Part shown: piece after piece, positions 11,501 through 21,300 of the stretch
Layout: each line of letters begins with the position of its first letter
How positions within the stretch are numbered: the stretch's first letter is position 1
Assembly: GCF_963678635.1 (NCBI RefSeq)
Contig: NC_087067.1
Coordinates: 54,056,233-54,120,232, forward strand
Source of the DNA: Symsagittifera roscoffensis
Lineage: Eukaryota > Xenacoelomorpha > Acoela > Convolutidae
DNA: 64,000 nt
Direction of reading: 5' to 3'
Program-made: the position numbers and the translations under genes
The notes under the pieces: model-generated
Databases searched by the model: none
What the model saw: only the letters and a program-made list of their open reading frames with translations
Told to the model about the DNA's origin: nothing

Positions 11501-14500
11501 GTTCACTTTGATGCATTTGGACACATATGCAGACTATCTGAGGCAGATGGAGCCACGCACCGAGTCGAGGGCTGTGAGGGCACTACTAACCACGGGTGGC
11601 CCTCGCATGAAGAAACTTCATGGACGCTACCTAGAAGTCTATGGGCCGTATCAAGTGATGCTGAACGTGGATGGGATCAGCATCTACACCAGGACTTATG
11701 TAACAACAGATGATGACCAAATAGGGCAGATCTATTTGGGAGAAGAGGAACTCAAGGTCCGCAGGATAGGCCATGGCGCCATGATGGAACAAGACGCAGT
11801 ACACATTGGATATGAAGCAGATGTGACAGCACATCTGCTCGACACCAACGGAACAAAAATCGGAGTCACAGGGCTTCTGGACACAGGAGCGGTAGTGAGT
11901 GTGATGCCGATAAAAACTTGGGAAAGAATGGGCTTCACGCGGGAAGATCTGATTCCAACGAATCTCCGACTGGCTGCAGCCAATCGAGGAGCTATCTACG
12001 TAGCCGGAAGAACACCAATAACGGTCCTTCACATGGGAGGACGAGACCTTTGGATGAGCTTCCTGGTGGTAGAGAATCTGGACGACGCCGACCAATTCAT
12101 CTTGGGCAGAGATTTTGTCAGGAATTTTGACGTGATGATTGACTTGAACAACGGTCTAATACGGATTAGAAACCCGGACCGAAAGTATGTTAAGAGACCA
12201 ATTAATAGGATAATAACAGATGAAAATAAGGTACCAGTTTTTTTGGATAGAAAAGTAAAGTTACAACCAGGACAAGCTGTAGTAGCAATTATTAGAATGA
12301 GAAATTTAAATTCGTTAAGTGATAGCAAACAGGTTTGCTTAGTACCGAATCCAAATAGTCAGAGTTCGGTGATTTTAGGCCGGAGCTTCTCGGTAACGCG
12401 AAACGGACTGTGTGTCAGTGTGTTGTTGAACACACTGGACACCACGGTTTCAATCCAGCGTGGAAAGAAGCTTGGCTACGCCTTGCCGATGAGGACCGAC
12501 TATGAGGAGACACAAAACTTGAAGAAACATAATGTGAAAGACTGTCCTTATCATGCAAATAAAGATAAAATCTTAAAGAGAATTAATGAATTAAAATCTA
12601 TTCATAAATTGTTTTCAATGAAATCCGAAACGGACGACGGCTTATCAAGTTGCTCGAATTTTCCGGAACGCCCCTCGTCATATGAACTAGATTCTGACAA
12701 ACCGGTTTTGCCAGAAATAGAACATTTAAAAGGAAAAATAGGTGAGGGAGATTTTGAAAAATTGCGGGACCTCCTAAATCGGAACGCCGAGGTATTTTCA
12801 AAACATAAGGCGGACATCGGTTGCTGTAATTTCGTCGAACACGAAATCGAACTAGAAGAGGGCGCCGTTCCCCATAGGGAAGGCGCAAGGCGAATGACGC
12901 CACATAAATCGGAAGCGTGCCGAGCGGAAATAGAAATGTTGCTTGAATACGACATGATAGAACCCTCGAAATCGCCGTGGGCTTGCGGAGTAGTAATGGC
13001 GAAAAAGAAAGGGGGGCAGCTTAGATTTTGTTGCGACTTCCGTTACTTGAACGCGGTAACGATAAAAGATGCGTACCCGATACCGCGAATAGACGAGAGC
13101 CTATCTAAACTTGGTGATGCCAAGTTCTTCACCACATTGGACTTAGGTTCTGCCTTCTGGCAGGTTCCTTTGCGGAAAAAGGATAGGGAAAAAACCGGTT
13201 TCGCGTGCGAATTGGGGTTGTACCAGTGGAAGAGGATGCCCTTCGGCTTGTGCAATGCAACAGCAACCTTTCAAAGGCTGATGGCTCAGGCTTTGACAGG
13301 AGTGACCAAAAAGTACGTGAATCTCTTGATGTGCTACGTGGATGACGTAGTCATAGCGACACCGACCCTGGAGGATCACATTGACCGGCTCGATGAGGTC
13401 TTCGGATGTATGAAAAGAGCAGGCTTGAAATGCAAACCATCGAAATGTGAAATCCTTAGGGATTCGATCAAGTACCTGGGAAGAATGGTGGACAGGCATG
13501 GTGTGAGGCCAGATCCGGAAGCAGTAGAGGCTGTGCTGACATGGAAAGCTCCGAGGACGGACACACAGCTAATGAGTTTCCTGGGGTTTGCCAATTATTA
13601 CCGTGAATTCATTAAGGGATATGCGGATAAGGTGTACCCGATGCAGAAGCTGATGCGCAACAAAGGGAAAAAGTTCGAATGGAACGATGAGGCACAGGTT
13701 GCTTTCGAGAACATAAAGCGGGAACTGTGCGAAGCGCCAGTGCTGGGCATGCCTACAGAAAAGGGCATGTATGTTCTCGACACAGACGCATCGGTGGTGG
13801 CCATCTCAGGAATATTGCATCAAGAGCAAGAATGGAACGGAAGAACAGTTCTCCGTCCCATTGCATACGGCAGCAAAGTCTTGAGTGACACAGAGATGAA
13901 ATATGGCGCACCAAAAGCAGAAATGTTTGCAGTAGTCACCTTCGTGGAGAAGTACCGTGCATACTTGGGGAGCGCTCCCTTCAAGTTACGCGTAGACAAC
14001 AGAGCGTTATCCTGGTTGAAGACCTACTCGATGGATCAGAGTTATATTGGTAGATGGATAGTAAGACTGGATGGCTACCATATGATAATCGAACATAGGA
14101 TGCGTGATAAACACCAGAATGCTGACAGCCTCAGTAAGAAAACTGAGTTCTATGAAAGATTGGAGCAGAAGCAGGCCAATCAGGCGGAAGTAAAGGAGGG
14201 ATTCTCGTTTCTGGACAAAGAAACTTATGAAGAGCTTCCCTTAACGAGATGGTTGGATAAATCAGGACATCCAATTCCAGGGCACCCTGAGCTACCTGTA
14301 GAGAAAGCAGCCGAGATAAAGATCCTGTCCAAGGAGGACCCGGTCCCCTTGGATTTGTTGCTGCGCTCGAACCTGGTCCAGCAAGAACTCTCTCGCATGA
14401 ATATAAACAGCCTCTCATTATTGGATAAAACGGTGCAAGTCACACCACAAGTAATGCGGATGCTGGGTGGATTGTTAGAAAGAGAAGTGACCAGAGATGA

Positions 14501-17500
14501 CCCCGAGTGGACAGCAGCAATGGAATCGCTAACAGTCAGTGAGAAGGTGAAGATCATGCCGTCCAGACGACAGCACGAAGAGAACGAAAGGGATTGTAGG
14601 ACAATAGTTCAGCAACTAGTATCCTCAATACCCCAGGAGATTTTAACAAGTACTTCTTACGGACAGAAAGAACAGGGGAGCAGCAAGCGAAAGAAAACCG
14701 TCACCTTTGTAGACCGGGATAAAGACGGCGAAGTTGTAAAACAAAATCTGCTGCAAGACTATTTGTCCGGGGAGAAGGATGAGGAGAAAAACCAGCGATC
14801 ACAAGATCAACACCCGGGACAAGTGAATTGGTCCGGGGAGTCCGAGATAGACGAGAAAATTCCTGATGAGAAACAGGACCTAGAGAACAAGGTTTTGTCC
14901 GGGGAGTTCAGATGGATGCGAAGGAAATACAGACATGATCTGGAGGAGCGTGCAGTCTCCAGCACAACACCTTCGACGGATAATGATTCCCGAAACTCAG
15001 GAATGGATACCTATTCCGACAGGAATTCGACCTCGGGATCAGAACTGTCAGAACTAGCGATACACACGCTACGGGCGAGAGACCTGGACAGAGAGGTGTA
15101 CCAGGATCCGGACAGCGATCGCTACCTTATACCGAGCGAAAGTGTCTTTGACAACGCAGCGGATGACTTAGAAACAATAGCAGTATCGAAACGTTCGATG
15201 AGCTTATTGCCACAGAAAGAGGCAGTCAGGACTGATCTTCAACCGTTTCAGCAAGAAACACAACCGTTGGCGAAGATTTGGTGTGTTAAGATGGAAGAAG
15301 ACACACATCAGCCCAACGAGCTGAATAGTCAGATGAGGGTCATGAAGACGTACTTGAAGGCGAGATACAGACTCTCGGACCTTCTAAGGGTGCAGAGAAA
15401 TGATCGCATGACAAGCAACCTAAAAAGGTGGATAGAAAACGGCGCACCTGACAAAGGTGACCTAGAAGAAGACAGCTATAGGATCCTGAGACAATACTTC
15501 ATGCAGAAGGAGGGGAGATTATATCTGAACAAGGACGGGATCGTGGCTTGCAGGAGAAGAGAAGAAGACAAGGTCTTATACAAATATAACGCGATAGTGT
15601 TGCCGCAACTCTATCAGACAGAACTATTATTCAGGTCGCATGATCAGATGGGCCATCAAGGGATCGACAAAGTGTATCAGAGGATCCTGAAGCGCTTTGA
15701 GTGGCCTGGAATGAAAAAGGCATGTGAGAAATGGGTAACAGCCTGCCTGTCATGCCAACAGGTCAAGGATCCAAGGAAGTTGCGATTTCCTTTACAGTCG
15801 ATTGAGTCGTCTGAATTCAACGAGGTGGTGCAGATAGATCACCAGAAGATATGCATGACAGACAGCGGTTACAACCAAGTCTTGGTCATGATAGATCACT
15901 TCACGAAGTATGCAGAGGCCGTGCCCTGCATAACTGCCTCGGAGGAAGAGACATGCGACCACCTGATCAATACGTGGATAGCAAGACATGGTTGTCCAAT
16001 GACGTTTCAATCGGACAATGGAACGGCTTTCGTAGGCGAGCTTACGAAAGAGCTTATGAGACGGTCACAAGTCGCTCAGGCTCACTCCACGACATACCAT
16101 CCTCAGACGAATGGCTTAGTGGAAAGACAGAATAGGACGTTAGTGTCGATGCTGAGGGTATATTGTTCCAGGTACATGACCGATTGGGACAGATACCTTC
16201 CACAGGTGATGGGAGCTTATAATAGCACGCAACACTCCACCACTGGGGTCAGTCCACACATGATGCTGACGGGACACGAGAAGTCTTTACCCTTGACATT
16301 CTTCTACCCAGAGTATGAGGGGAAGAAAACATCTCCACAGGTTTACGTGAGGGATGTGATCAGACGTCAACAGGAGTTGAACGATCTGTGTAGACGAAAT
16401 ACTCAGCAAGCACAGGCAAGGCAGAGGAAAAGATTCGACAAGAAAGCAGCTGGTGCAAAAGCCTACTCGGTGGGAGACTACGTATGGGTATTTCAGAACG
16501 TTATACCACCGAAAGGAACAAAGAAGCTTCTAAAAAAGTGGAGGGGACCCTTCATGATTACGGAGGTGCACCAGGAGGGACGCTTTTATAGACTGAGTAC
16601 TGGCCGGGCCGCCCACTACGAGAACATCAATCCACACAATCCATCGACAGAAGACTGGTGTATACCTGCAGACATGGAAGAAGGGGATTATTTAATGATG
16701 GATCCTGCTTGTGAGGTCAATGAAAAGGGCACCAGGGAGAAGAACGATGGAAACGAGGTCGTAGAGGAAGGTACGGATACACCGCTGGACCTGGATCCAA
16801 ACGAACAGATCGAAGCGGACGATGAGACTTTACCCTACGCAGAGGAAGATTGGCAGGATCCCGAACAGACAGAGGTTCCCAAGAACTTGGAACCAGATCT
16901 TCCGTTCACGATGCAGACTCGTCGGAAGGACGGGACGAGACCAAGAAAGAAGTACAATCCTTACGGTGACGACTTTGTAGTGGATAGGATAGATCTGAAG
17001 AAAGTAGTGGAGGAAGTAGTGGGTTTAGAGGAAATAACCGTGTCACAAGACATTGACATAGTCGATGATCACGACGATGAGTGGGTTGATGACTGGTCGA
17101 AACCCGAAGTAGAATTCGACGATGAGCAACAGCAGTCAAATGAACAAGACCTGACGAACCTGCGCGTCTTAGAGTGGCTGAACGAAATGACATCAGACCC
17201 TAAAGAGACCAACGTTACGATTCAATACGTAGATCGTGAAAGCGCGAAATACATTAAGACCGAACGAGATGATCCTTCCTGGGCTGCCCAGGAAGGACGA
17301 CTACTCATTCCAGCTTCTAATCTTGACTTAATACCCGGTATGCGATCGACGGGGACGCCGATGGATATTTTTGTCCGGGGAGTGGGGGTAGGACTTACCC
17401 ACACTGAAAACCTGATAATAAAAAAATTGAGAATAGCAAGAGAAACAGGAGAGTTAGAAGCAGAAACAGGTGAAGAACCTAAGAAACCTGACATAGGCAG

Positions 17501-17993
17501 GGTAGTGGAGTCATATTTTAATTTGCCAAATGAATATTCTAGTAACATAATACTAACAGACAGTGATTTCATACTCACAAACAGATCATGTGCGGTAGCT
17601 ATCACCGCAGACATGAGTTTTAGGACGGCGCTAGCGGCAGATTTCAAGAGGGAATATAAAAACGTGGAATTCCTTTGGAAGCAAAGACCAGGGATAGGGG
17701 GCGTAGCAGCCTTACCTCCGGCGGTGTCGCAGATACCGGGAAAGTACTTGTGCTTCTTGGTAACGAGGGCGACGGAGAAGCAGCACGTGGACCCAGAAAA
17801 CCTAGTCTTGTCTTTGACGAGGCTGAGGGACTTCCTTGTGGAAATGGACGTGAAGGAGCTTTCGCTTCCGGTGTACGATCCAAATAGAGGAAGACTGCAT
17901 CCTCGGGAATTGTACGCGCTTGTACACGTGATATTCTCTGATACGAACATACAAGTATATCTACATAAGAAATATTACTTAAGTATAGGCTGA
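8535..17993 (+). CDS. Gag-Pol polyprotein with C-terminal macro domain (3152 aa)
   Basis: A single uninterrupted frame. In order it shows: a disordered acidic N-terminus; a coiled coil (about 304-430); a Gag capsid-like region (about 560-720); two CX2CX4HX4C zinc knuckles (about 757 and 809); a retropepsin with DTGA (1116); a reverse transcriptase with YVDD at 1601-1604; an RNase H with TDAS (D1751); a roughly 480-residue linker; an integrase zinc domain (H2369, H2374 and a later CX2C); an integrase core D2435, D2494, E2530 (35 residues between the last two); an SH3-like C-terminal domain (about 2650-2705); and an acidic stretch. The last part, about 3003-3148, matches macro domains of the TARG1/OARD1 type (ITADMS, GIGGVA, LVTR, LSLPVY blocks). 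The segment corresponding to the catalytic GLDRL-like loop reads NRGRL, so activity is uncertain. All other catalytic residues look intact. Confidence 0.95.
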   Translation: MSLDKSRIPKRGNSSRKFIPEKQRKMMTDPFVDWIKRSRSDKRGTVSSRMVETRSQKTSEERRELLEVEVNTDHTMNDNQEVNELEGRGRRLASESTPVEQGHDFATSTGTLDREEMSELSDISTEVTATRRSPTDNTMMAGGTGKQTTSSSFSERMKNTFGNIFPFSMGGGAGNDGESQEEEDEEEQGDFGSQVSLNSSIQENEAYVGRETGTMDKFDIVTTISKEANTPGQSKDFAIRTSSEPQTGESRTRGLGNALADPEIDNEKTSRQRVKARISTSTKLPGTDRVTSPLVTPLMDNGAALEEALNNIVGSLGEQNEQMSIRMSELERAVHIERESLREEINRNRQEVGRSEKRLKERTDEHMTRNLSRMTREAEQRELRLRADMEKLRIQQEQSLGSLDTKIDAMMERRTQAIMDRLDGLLSSKSGPKEGEPNSGGPSREPRVNFNEHQRRKTYGSTRGRGSSSGYATKGNTAWGPNSRASSTGNRQTSNERPTQGTHATGRSDSGNMRHTSPRRSHMGQAGNAHGDSDCRDAPHTEPSTRCEDTQAGHSRDESDGCIDTWIEVMKLHFEEEDLSERQECSALTSNLEGTALNCVMAKKQYQRDTAEKIFEILLNRFGSGVQGHQAMMRFEKRRQREDETIDKFLDDLEMLRRRSQPDESNRRMNLAVASKFIDGVKNYELRTMLATHYTPLSTNAPTPEELRLKSKEYLLLKPPSRSGYYKNNYGNFKHGPANQGNNWYKPRDDMDKRRSCANCSSTDHHVSACPAYKQGMKAIGFSLEDEDASELDHEDFMRGVIANFGPRCFFCNLEGHFKSDCPQFWDAVADIKHPRHEEALSGVKASKARLLSEAEARRKDKPQELVAKKMQAVTEEAREPEPATAADDFKIDYRAAARDAINRVQQELVTKEIEQKVKLELENEKLQEQLNAFEATEVEEAKAPSSLSMKLNVISGQRFGMAPQGSKIQSIISVAGHQVIRNLSEPSEFTLMHLDTYADYLRQMEPRTESRAVRALLTTGGPRMKKLHGRYLEVYGPYQVMLNVDGISIYTRTYVTTDDDQIGQIYLGEEELKVRRIGHGAMMEQDAVHIGYEADVTAHLLDTNGTKIGVTGLLDTGAVVSVMPIKTWERMGFTREDLIPTNLRLAAANRGAIYVAGRTPITVLHMGGRDLWMSFLVVENLDDADQFILGRDFVRNFDVMIDLNNGLIRIRNPDRKYVKRPINRIITDENKVPVFLDRKVKLQPGQAVVAIIRMRNLNSLSDSKQVCLVPNPNSQSSVILGRSFSVTRNGLCVSVLLNTLDTTVSIQRGKKLGYALPMRTDYEETQNLKKHNVKDCPYHANKDKILKRINELKSIHKLFSMKSETDDGLSSCSNFPERPSSYELDSDKPVLPEIEHLKGKIGEGDFEKLRDLLNRNAEVFSKHKADIGCCNFVEHEIELEEGAVPHREGARRMTPHKSEACRAEIEMLLEYDMIEPSKSPWACGVVMAKKKGGQLRFCCDFRYLNAVTIKDAYPIPRIDESLSKLGDAKFFTTLDLGSAFWQVPLRKKDREKTGFACELGLYQWKRMPFGLCNATATFQRLMAQALTGVTKKYVNLLMCYVDDVVIATPTLEDHIDRLDEVFGCMKRAGLKCKPSKCEILRDSIKYLGRMVDRHGVRPDPEAVEAVLTWKAPRTDTQLMSFLGFANYYREFIKGYADKVYPMQKLMRNKGKKFEWNDEAQVAFENIKRELCEAPVLGMPTEKGMYVLDTDASVVAISGILHQEQEWNGRTVLRPIAYGSKVLSDTEMKYGAPKAEMFAVVTFVEKYRAYLGSAPFKLRVDNRALSWLKTYSMDQSYIGRWIVRLDGYHMIIEHRMRDKHQNADSLSKKTEFYERLEQKQANQAEVKEGFSFLDKETYEELPLTRWLDKSGHPIPGHPELPVEKAAEIKILSKEDPVPLDLLLRSNLVQQELSRMNINSLSLLDKTVQVTPQVMRMLGGLLEREVTRDDPEWTAAMESLTVSEKVKIMPSRRQHEENERDCRTIVQQLVSSIPQEILTSTSYGQKEQGSSKRKKTVTFVDRDKDGEVVKQNLLQDYLSGEKDEEKNQRSQDQHPGQVNWSGESEIDEKIPDEKQDLENKVLSGEFRWMRRKYRHDLEERAVSSTTPSTDNDSRNSGMDTYSDRNSTSGSELSELAIHTLRARDLDREVYQDPDSDRYLIPSESVFDNAADDLETIAVSKRSMSLLPQKEAVRTDLQPFQQETQPLAKIWCVKMEEDTHQPNELNSQMRVMKTYLKARYRLSDLLRVQRNDRMTSNLKRWIENGAPDKGDLEEDSYRILRQYFMQKEGRLYLNKDGIVACRRREEDKVLYKYNAIVLPQLYQTELLFRSHDQMGHQGIDKVYQRILKRFEWPGMKKACEKWVTACLSCQQVKDPRKLRFPLQSIESSEFNEVVQIDHQKICMTDSGYNQVLVMIDHFTKYAEAVPCITASEEETCDHLINTWIARHGCPMTFQSDNGTAFVGELTKELMRRSQVAQAHSTTYHPQTNGLVERQNRTLVSMLRVYCSRYMTDWDRYLPQVMGAYNSTQHSTTGVSPHMMLTGHEKSLPLTFFYPEYEGKKTSPQVYVRDVIRRQQELNDLCRRNTQQAQARQRKRFDKKAAGAKAYSVGDYVWVFQNVIPPKGTKKLLKKWRGPFMITEVHQEGRFYRLSTGRAAHYENINPHNPSTEDWCIPADMEEGDYLMMDPACEVNEKGTREKNDGNEVVEEGTDTPLDLDPNEQIEADDETLPYAEEDWQDPEQTEVPKNLEPDLPFTMQTRRKDGTRPRKKYNPYGDDFVVDRIDLKKVVEEVVGLEEITVSQDIDIVDDHDDEWVDDWSKPEVEFDDEQQQSNEQDLTNLRVLEWLNEMTSDPKETNVTIQYVDRESAKYIKTERDDPSWAAQEGRLLIPASNLDLIPGMRSTGTPMDIFVRGVGVGLTHTENLIIKKLRIARETGELEAETGEEPKKPDIGRVVESYFNLPNEYSSNIILTDSDFILTNRSCAVAITADMSFRTALAADFKREYKNVEFLWKQRPGIGGVAALPPAVSQIPGKYLCFLVTRATEKQHVDPENLVLSLTRLRDFLVEMDVKELSLPVYDPNRGRLHPRELYALVHVIFSDTNIQVYLHKKYYLSIG
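14765..14906 (+). repeat. Three polypurine-tract-like sites at 66-base intervals
   Basis: GTCCGGGGAG, the exact 10 bases of the tract in front of the 3' LTR, occurs at 14765, 14831 and 14897, exactly 66 bases (22 codons) apart, and again at 17373. In the protein the first three encode SGE. Intervening sequence is only weakly similar. They may be internal plus-strand primers, or the repeated peptide may be what is selected. Confidence 0.7.
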
Positions 17994-18395
17994 GTGATGT
18001 GCGAGAGGGTGTTAGGCCAAAGGACCAAGTTGCATGTAATATGTGATATGTGTGTTATGTTATGTTATGTTATGTGTTAGGTTATTAAGATCATGGGTAA
18101 GTAGGGGTTAGAGACCATGAACAACTAGATGACGATCTTGGGAATAGATCCAAAGTTTGGACTGTCCAATCTTAGGTCGAATTCCAAAATTTTAGAAACC
18201 AATTGATTTTAATAAATTTTAGGATAAATATCTTTTTATCTGAACTGTCTTTAAGCAAATTTTAACGATATATATTAAGGTGAAACTGACAGGTGTGACA
18301 GTCGTGATTCCTTTTCTAGATCCTGATTGATCATTTAATTGCTCACTTGAGTCAAAACTTGAAATCGAAATCAAATCAAACTTGGAAAGAACAGT
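17994..18395 (+). other. Inter-ORF region of the element
   Basis: 402 bases without an ORF. It contains a short TGTTA/TTATG microsatellite (18050-18080). A pyrimidine-rich stretch ending in CTAG (18306-18319) could be a 3' splice site for a subgenomic ORF2 mRNA, as used for the third ORF of errantiviruses. No splice donor was identified. Confidence 0.4.
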
Positions 18396-21300
18396 ATGGA
18401 CAATTTCAACCTGGATGAATTGATGGACCTGGCAGAGGCATATGTGGGACCGATGGTAGATGCGATCTATCGTCGGCTGATCGAACGAGACTTCGCTCTG
18501 GAGGACCCAGAGGTGGTCATGTTGCTGACCGCCCTGATTAACATCTTGGGGCACGACAACCGTGGGGACCGCCCCACGGAAGTCCTGTTGATGGCAGCAT
18601 ATGGAGAAAGAGGAGTACTAGACCGCCCGAACATGAGAGTGATGAGGTGGAGAAACGGGGCTCTCTCAGGGAGTGACTTGGCGAATGAGCCTGGATTGGG
18701 AAGTTCTAGGACATACCAACCAGGTGAGATGCCAATGCCCTCTAAGCCTAAACCTGGGCTGACGAGAATGCATCGGGAGATGAACAGCGAGGCGACCTCG
18801 TCTGGTTCACCACTGAGAGCAGCTGTGCCACCAAAAAGGGCGAAAGTAACACAGAAGGTTCAGACGAACCAAACCATACAAGATCTGGACGAGATGAACG
18901 ATCAGCTGAGAAGTACGAAGAAGGAGTTAGACGATATGACGAAGACCATGCTGGCGATGGAGGAAGACCGGGACATGTGGAGAAAGTTGTTTGAAGACTG
19001 CAACAAAAAGCAGGGTCAAGAGATCGAACGCTTAAGGCAGGAATACAAAGAGCGATCGGAACAGGCGGCGTTGACGACGTCCATTGAGAAAGTGATACCT
19101 GCAAGGGATATTCCTCGTGGGCAGTCCCCGATGGAGCTCTTGACACCTCGAGAAATGAGTCAAACAACGGAGACACGGCTTCCAGCAGAGACGAACCGAG
19201 TAACAATCCCGGATCCTAGTGACACTTTGGGTGATCCCGTCGTAGAACAGACAGTGAGAAAACTGATAGAGACAGCTGGACGATTGGTCGCTAACAAGAA
19301 TGCACCAGGTTCCGGGGTGACTGCACCCTATGGAACGATTGACGATACGGGCAGAGTACAACTCTCCCAGACAGTAATCAGACAAGGGATGAGTAACGTG
19401 ACACCACTCATGGGGAACTCGAGAATCCCAGAGAGGAAAGTAAGGAAGATGCCAGCGAAGAAAGTGTCTCGTGTAATAGACGTGCAGAAGAATAATCAAT
19501 TGAAGTATAATTTCACGGGAGTTCCGGAGACAGATCCAAGGGCCTGCTTCAATCGAGCTACCTGGAGCCCGGCTGTGAACCTGCAGCAACCACCACTCGG
19601 GACATCTCACCTGATATTGGGAGACAGCTTAGTCAGAGTGCTGTCGAATTTGAGGACCTCATGGGTCACCACGGTGATGGCCTTTGGAGGCGCGACGATT
19701 GCCCAATTATATCGCATGGTGGAGCTGATGAATCCAGGGAAGATACCCAATGTGATTATCTTAGTTGGGACGAATGATATCTCCAGAGGATCAGATGAGC
19801 AGGAAGCACTGTGGGAATCAATGATGGTGTGTTTGTTTACTACTCTCTGGCAGAAGTTCAGTTGCGCGGTACTGACCGTTTGCACGGTGCCAATGAACGC
19901 AAGAAGCCTGACAGCATCAGGAAGAAGGCACAACGAGGGAGTCATGAGCTGGAACAACATCTTGAGAAACCTAGCAAATCGAAATGCCGGAAGAATGATC
20001 CTCATGGACAATGAACATGAATTGAGAGCCATGGATCAAGCCAGACTGACCATAGATGGCATCCACTTCGACAGTGTCGAAGGACAAGCTTGGTTGAATC
20101 GAGTCTTCCAAGAACGGTTGGATGAGCTGGAAGCAGAACTCTTTGACACAGGAGTGCTGAAGGAAGAGGGAACGGTGAGTGATACGGTGATCACCACCTT
20201 TGTGCCTCCTAACCTGGAAACACGCTTGGGTACGGTCCCAGCCGTCACAAATTACCGGCAACAAAGCTCCGGTGAACCAGGTCGAAGAACAGACGTACAA
20301 GATCGGTTGGGAGAAGCACCGATGAGGAGGACAATTCATCCTAGGAAAAGGATAGGACCTGTCAACCAACCAATCGAGGAAGTAGCAGGCACATCCAGAT
20401 CGGACCCTAGATCGGAGACGACGAGTACCAGTCGAGAGGAGAGACCGAGCAGAGGCTCATTGATGTGGTCGCGATCCATACCGTCTCCTTGGCATATATA
20501 CAAAGACGAACTAATGAAGCTGGACCTACAGAGAGTGAGCTTCATCGAAGATGCAAGGAGGATGCTGAATGGAGCGACGCTATCCGTCAGCAGATTGTAC
20601 TCGATAACCGGCGTAGACTGGTTGATAGCCGCTAGCATAAATTTCAGCTCCACGACGGCCTTGAGATTTGCCGACTTGGAGGGACTGCCCTCCAACAACA
20701 CAATAGGACCTGTGAATGCAAGACCGTTGCAAGATGTGAGATTGAACCATGATGAGAGGAATCGTGAAAAAAGGCCAGGAAGATTCCTGACGGCGAGAGC
20801 GCCGATTGGACAACACGTGAAGATATTTAGGCAATTGACGACACCACCTGGTCATGTGAAGGAGAGAGTGTACCCAAAACTAGTGAACCAAGATGGTGAT
20901 GCCCAGAGATATGGCGGATTGACAGCGATAAAGAAAGATGAGACCATCTTCGCCGCCTACGACAAAGCAGAGATGAGAAAGGCCAAAATCATGGTAGTAG
21001 CGAATTCAGAGTTCGTGTACACCTCTAAGTCTTTGTTTTGGCCGGACGTCATAATGCTGGCCGCAGTTGACCTAGACCTATTGCAATCAGTGTCATTGGC
21101 TATAGGGGTACAAAGGCAGACAGAAATGAACCCGATAACGATTGTGTTTGCTGGCATCAATGACCATCTACACAGTAGAGGTTTTCTGAGCAGGCTCAGA
21201 GATCCTGCAACAGCAGAACACGCATTATGGCCAGCGATAAAAGACGTCCTGGAGTCGATGGGTGAAGTGGTGGACGCGACGAAAGAGGGATCATTCAATA

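Noticed and set aside
18300-18395. Confirmed spliced subgenomic mRNA for ORF2
   Set aside because: An acceptor-like CTTTTCTAG exists, but no donor can be chosen and introns cannot be shown without RNA.
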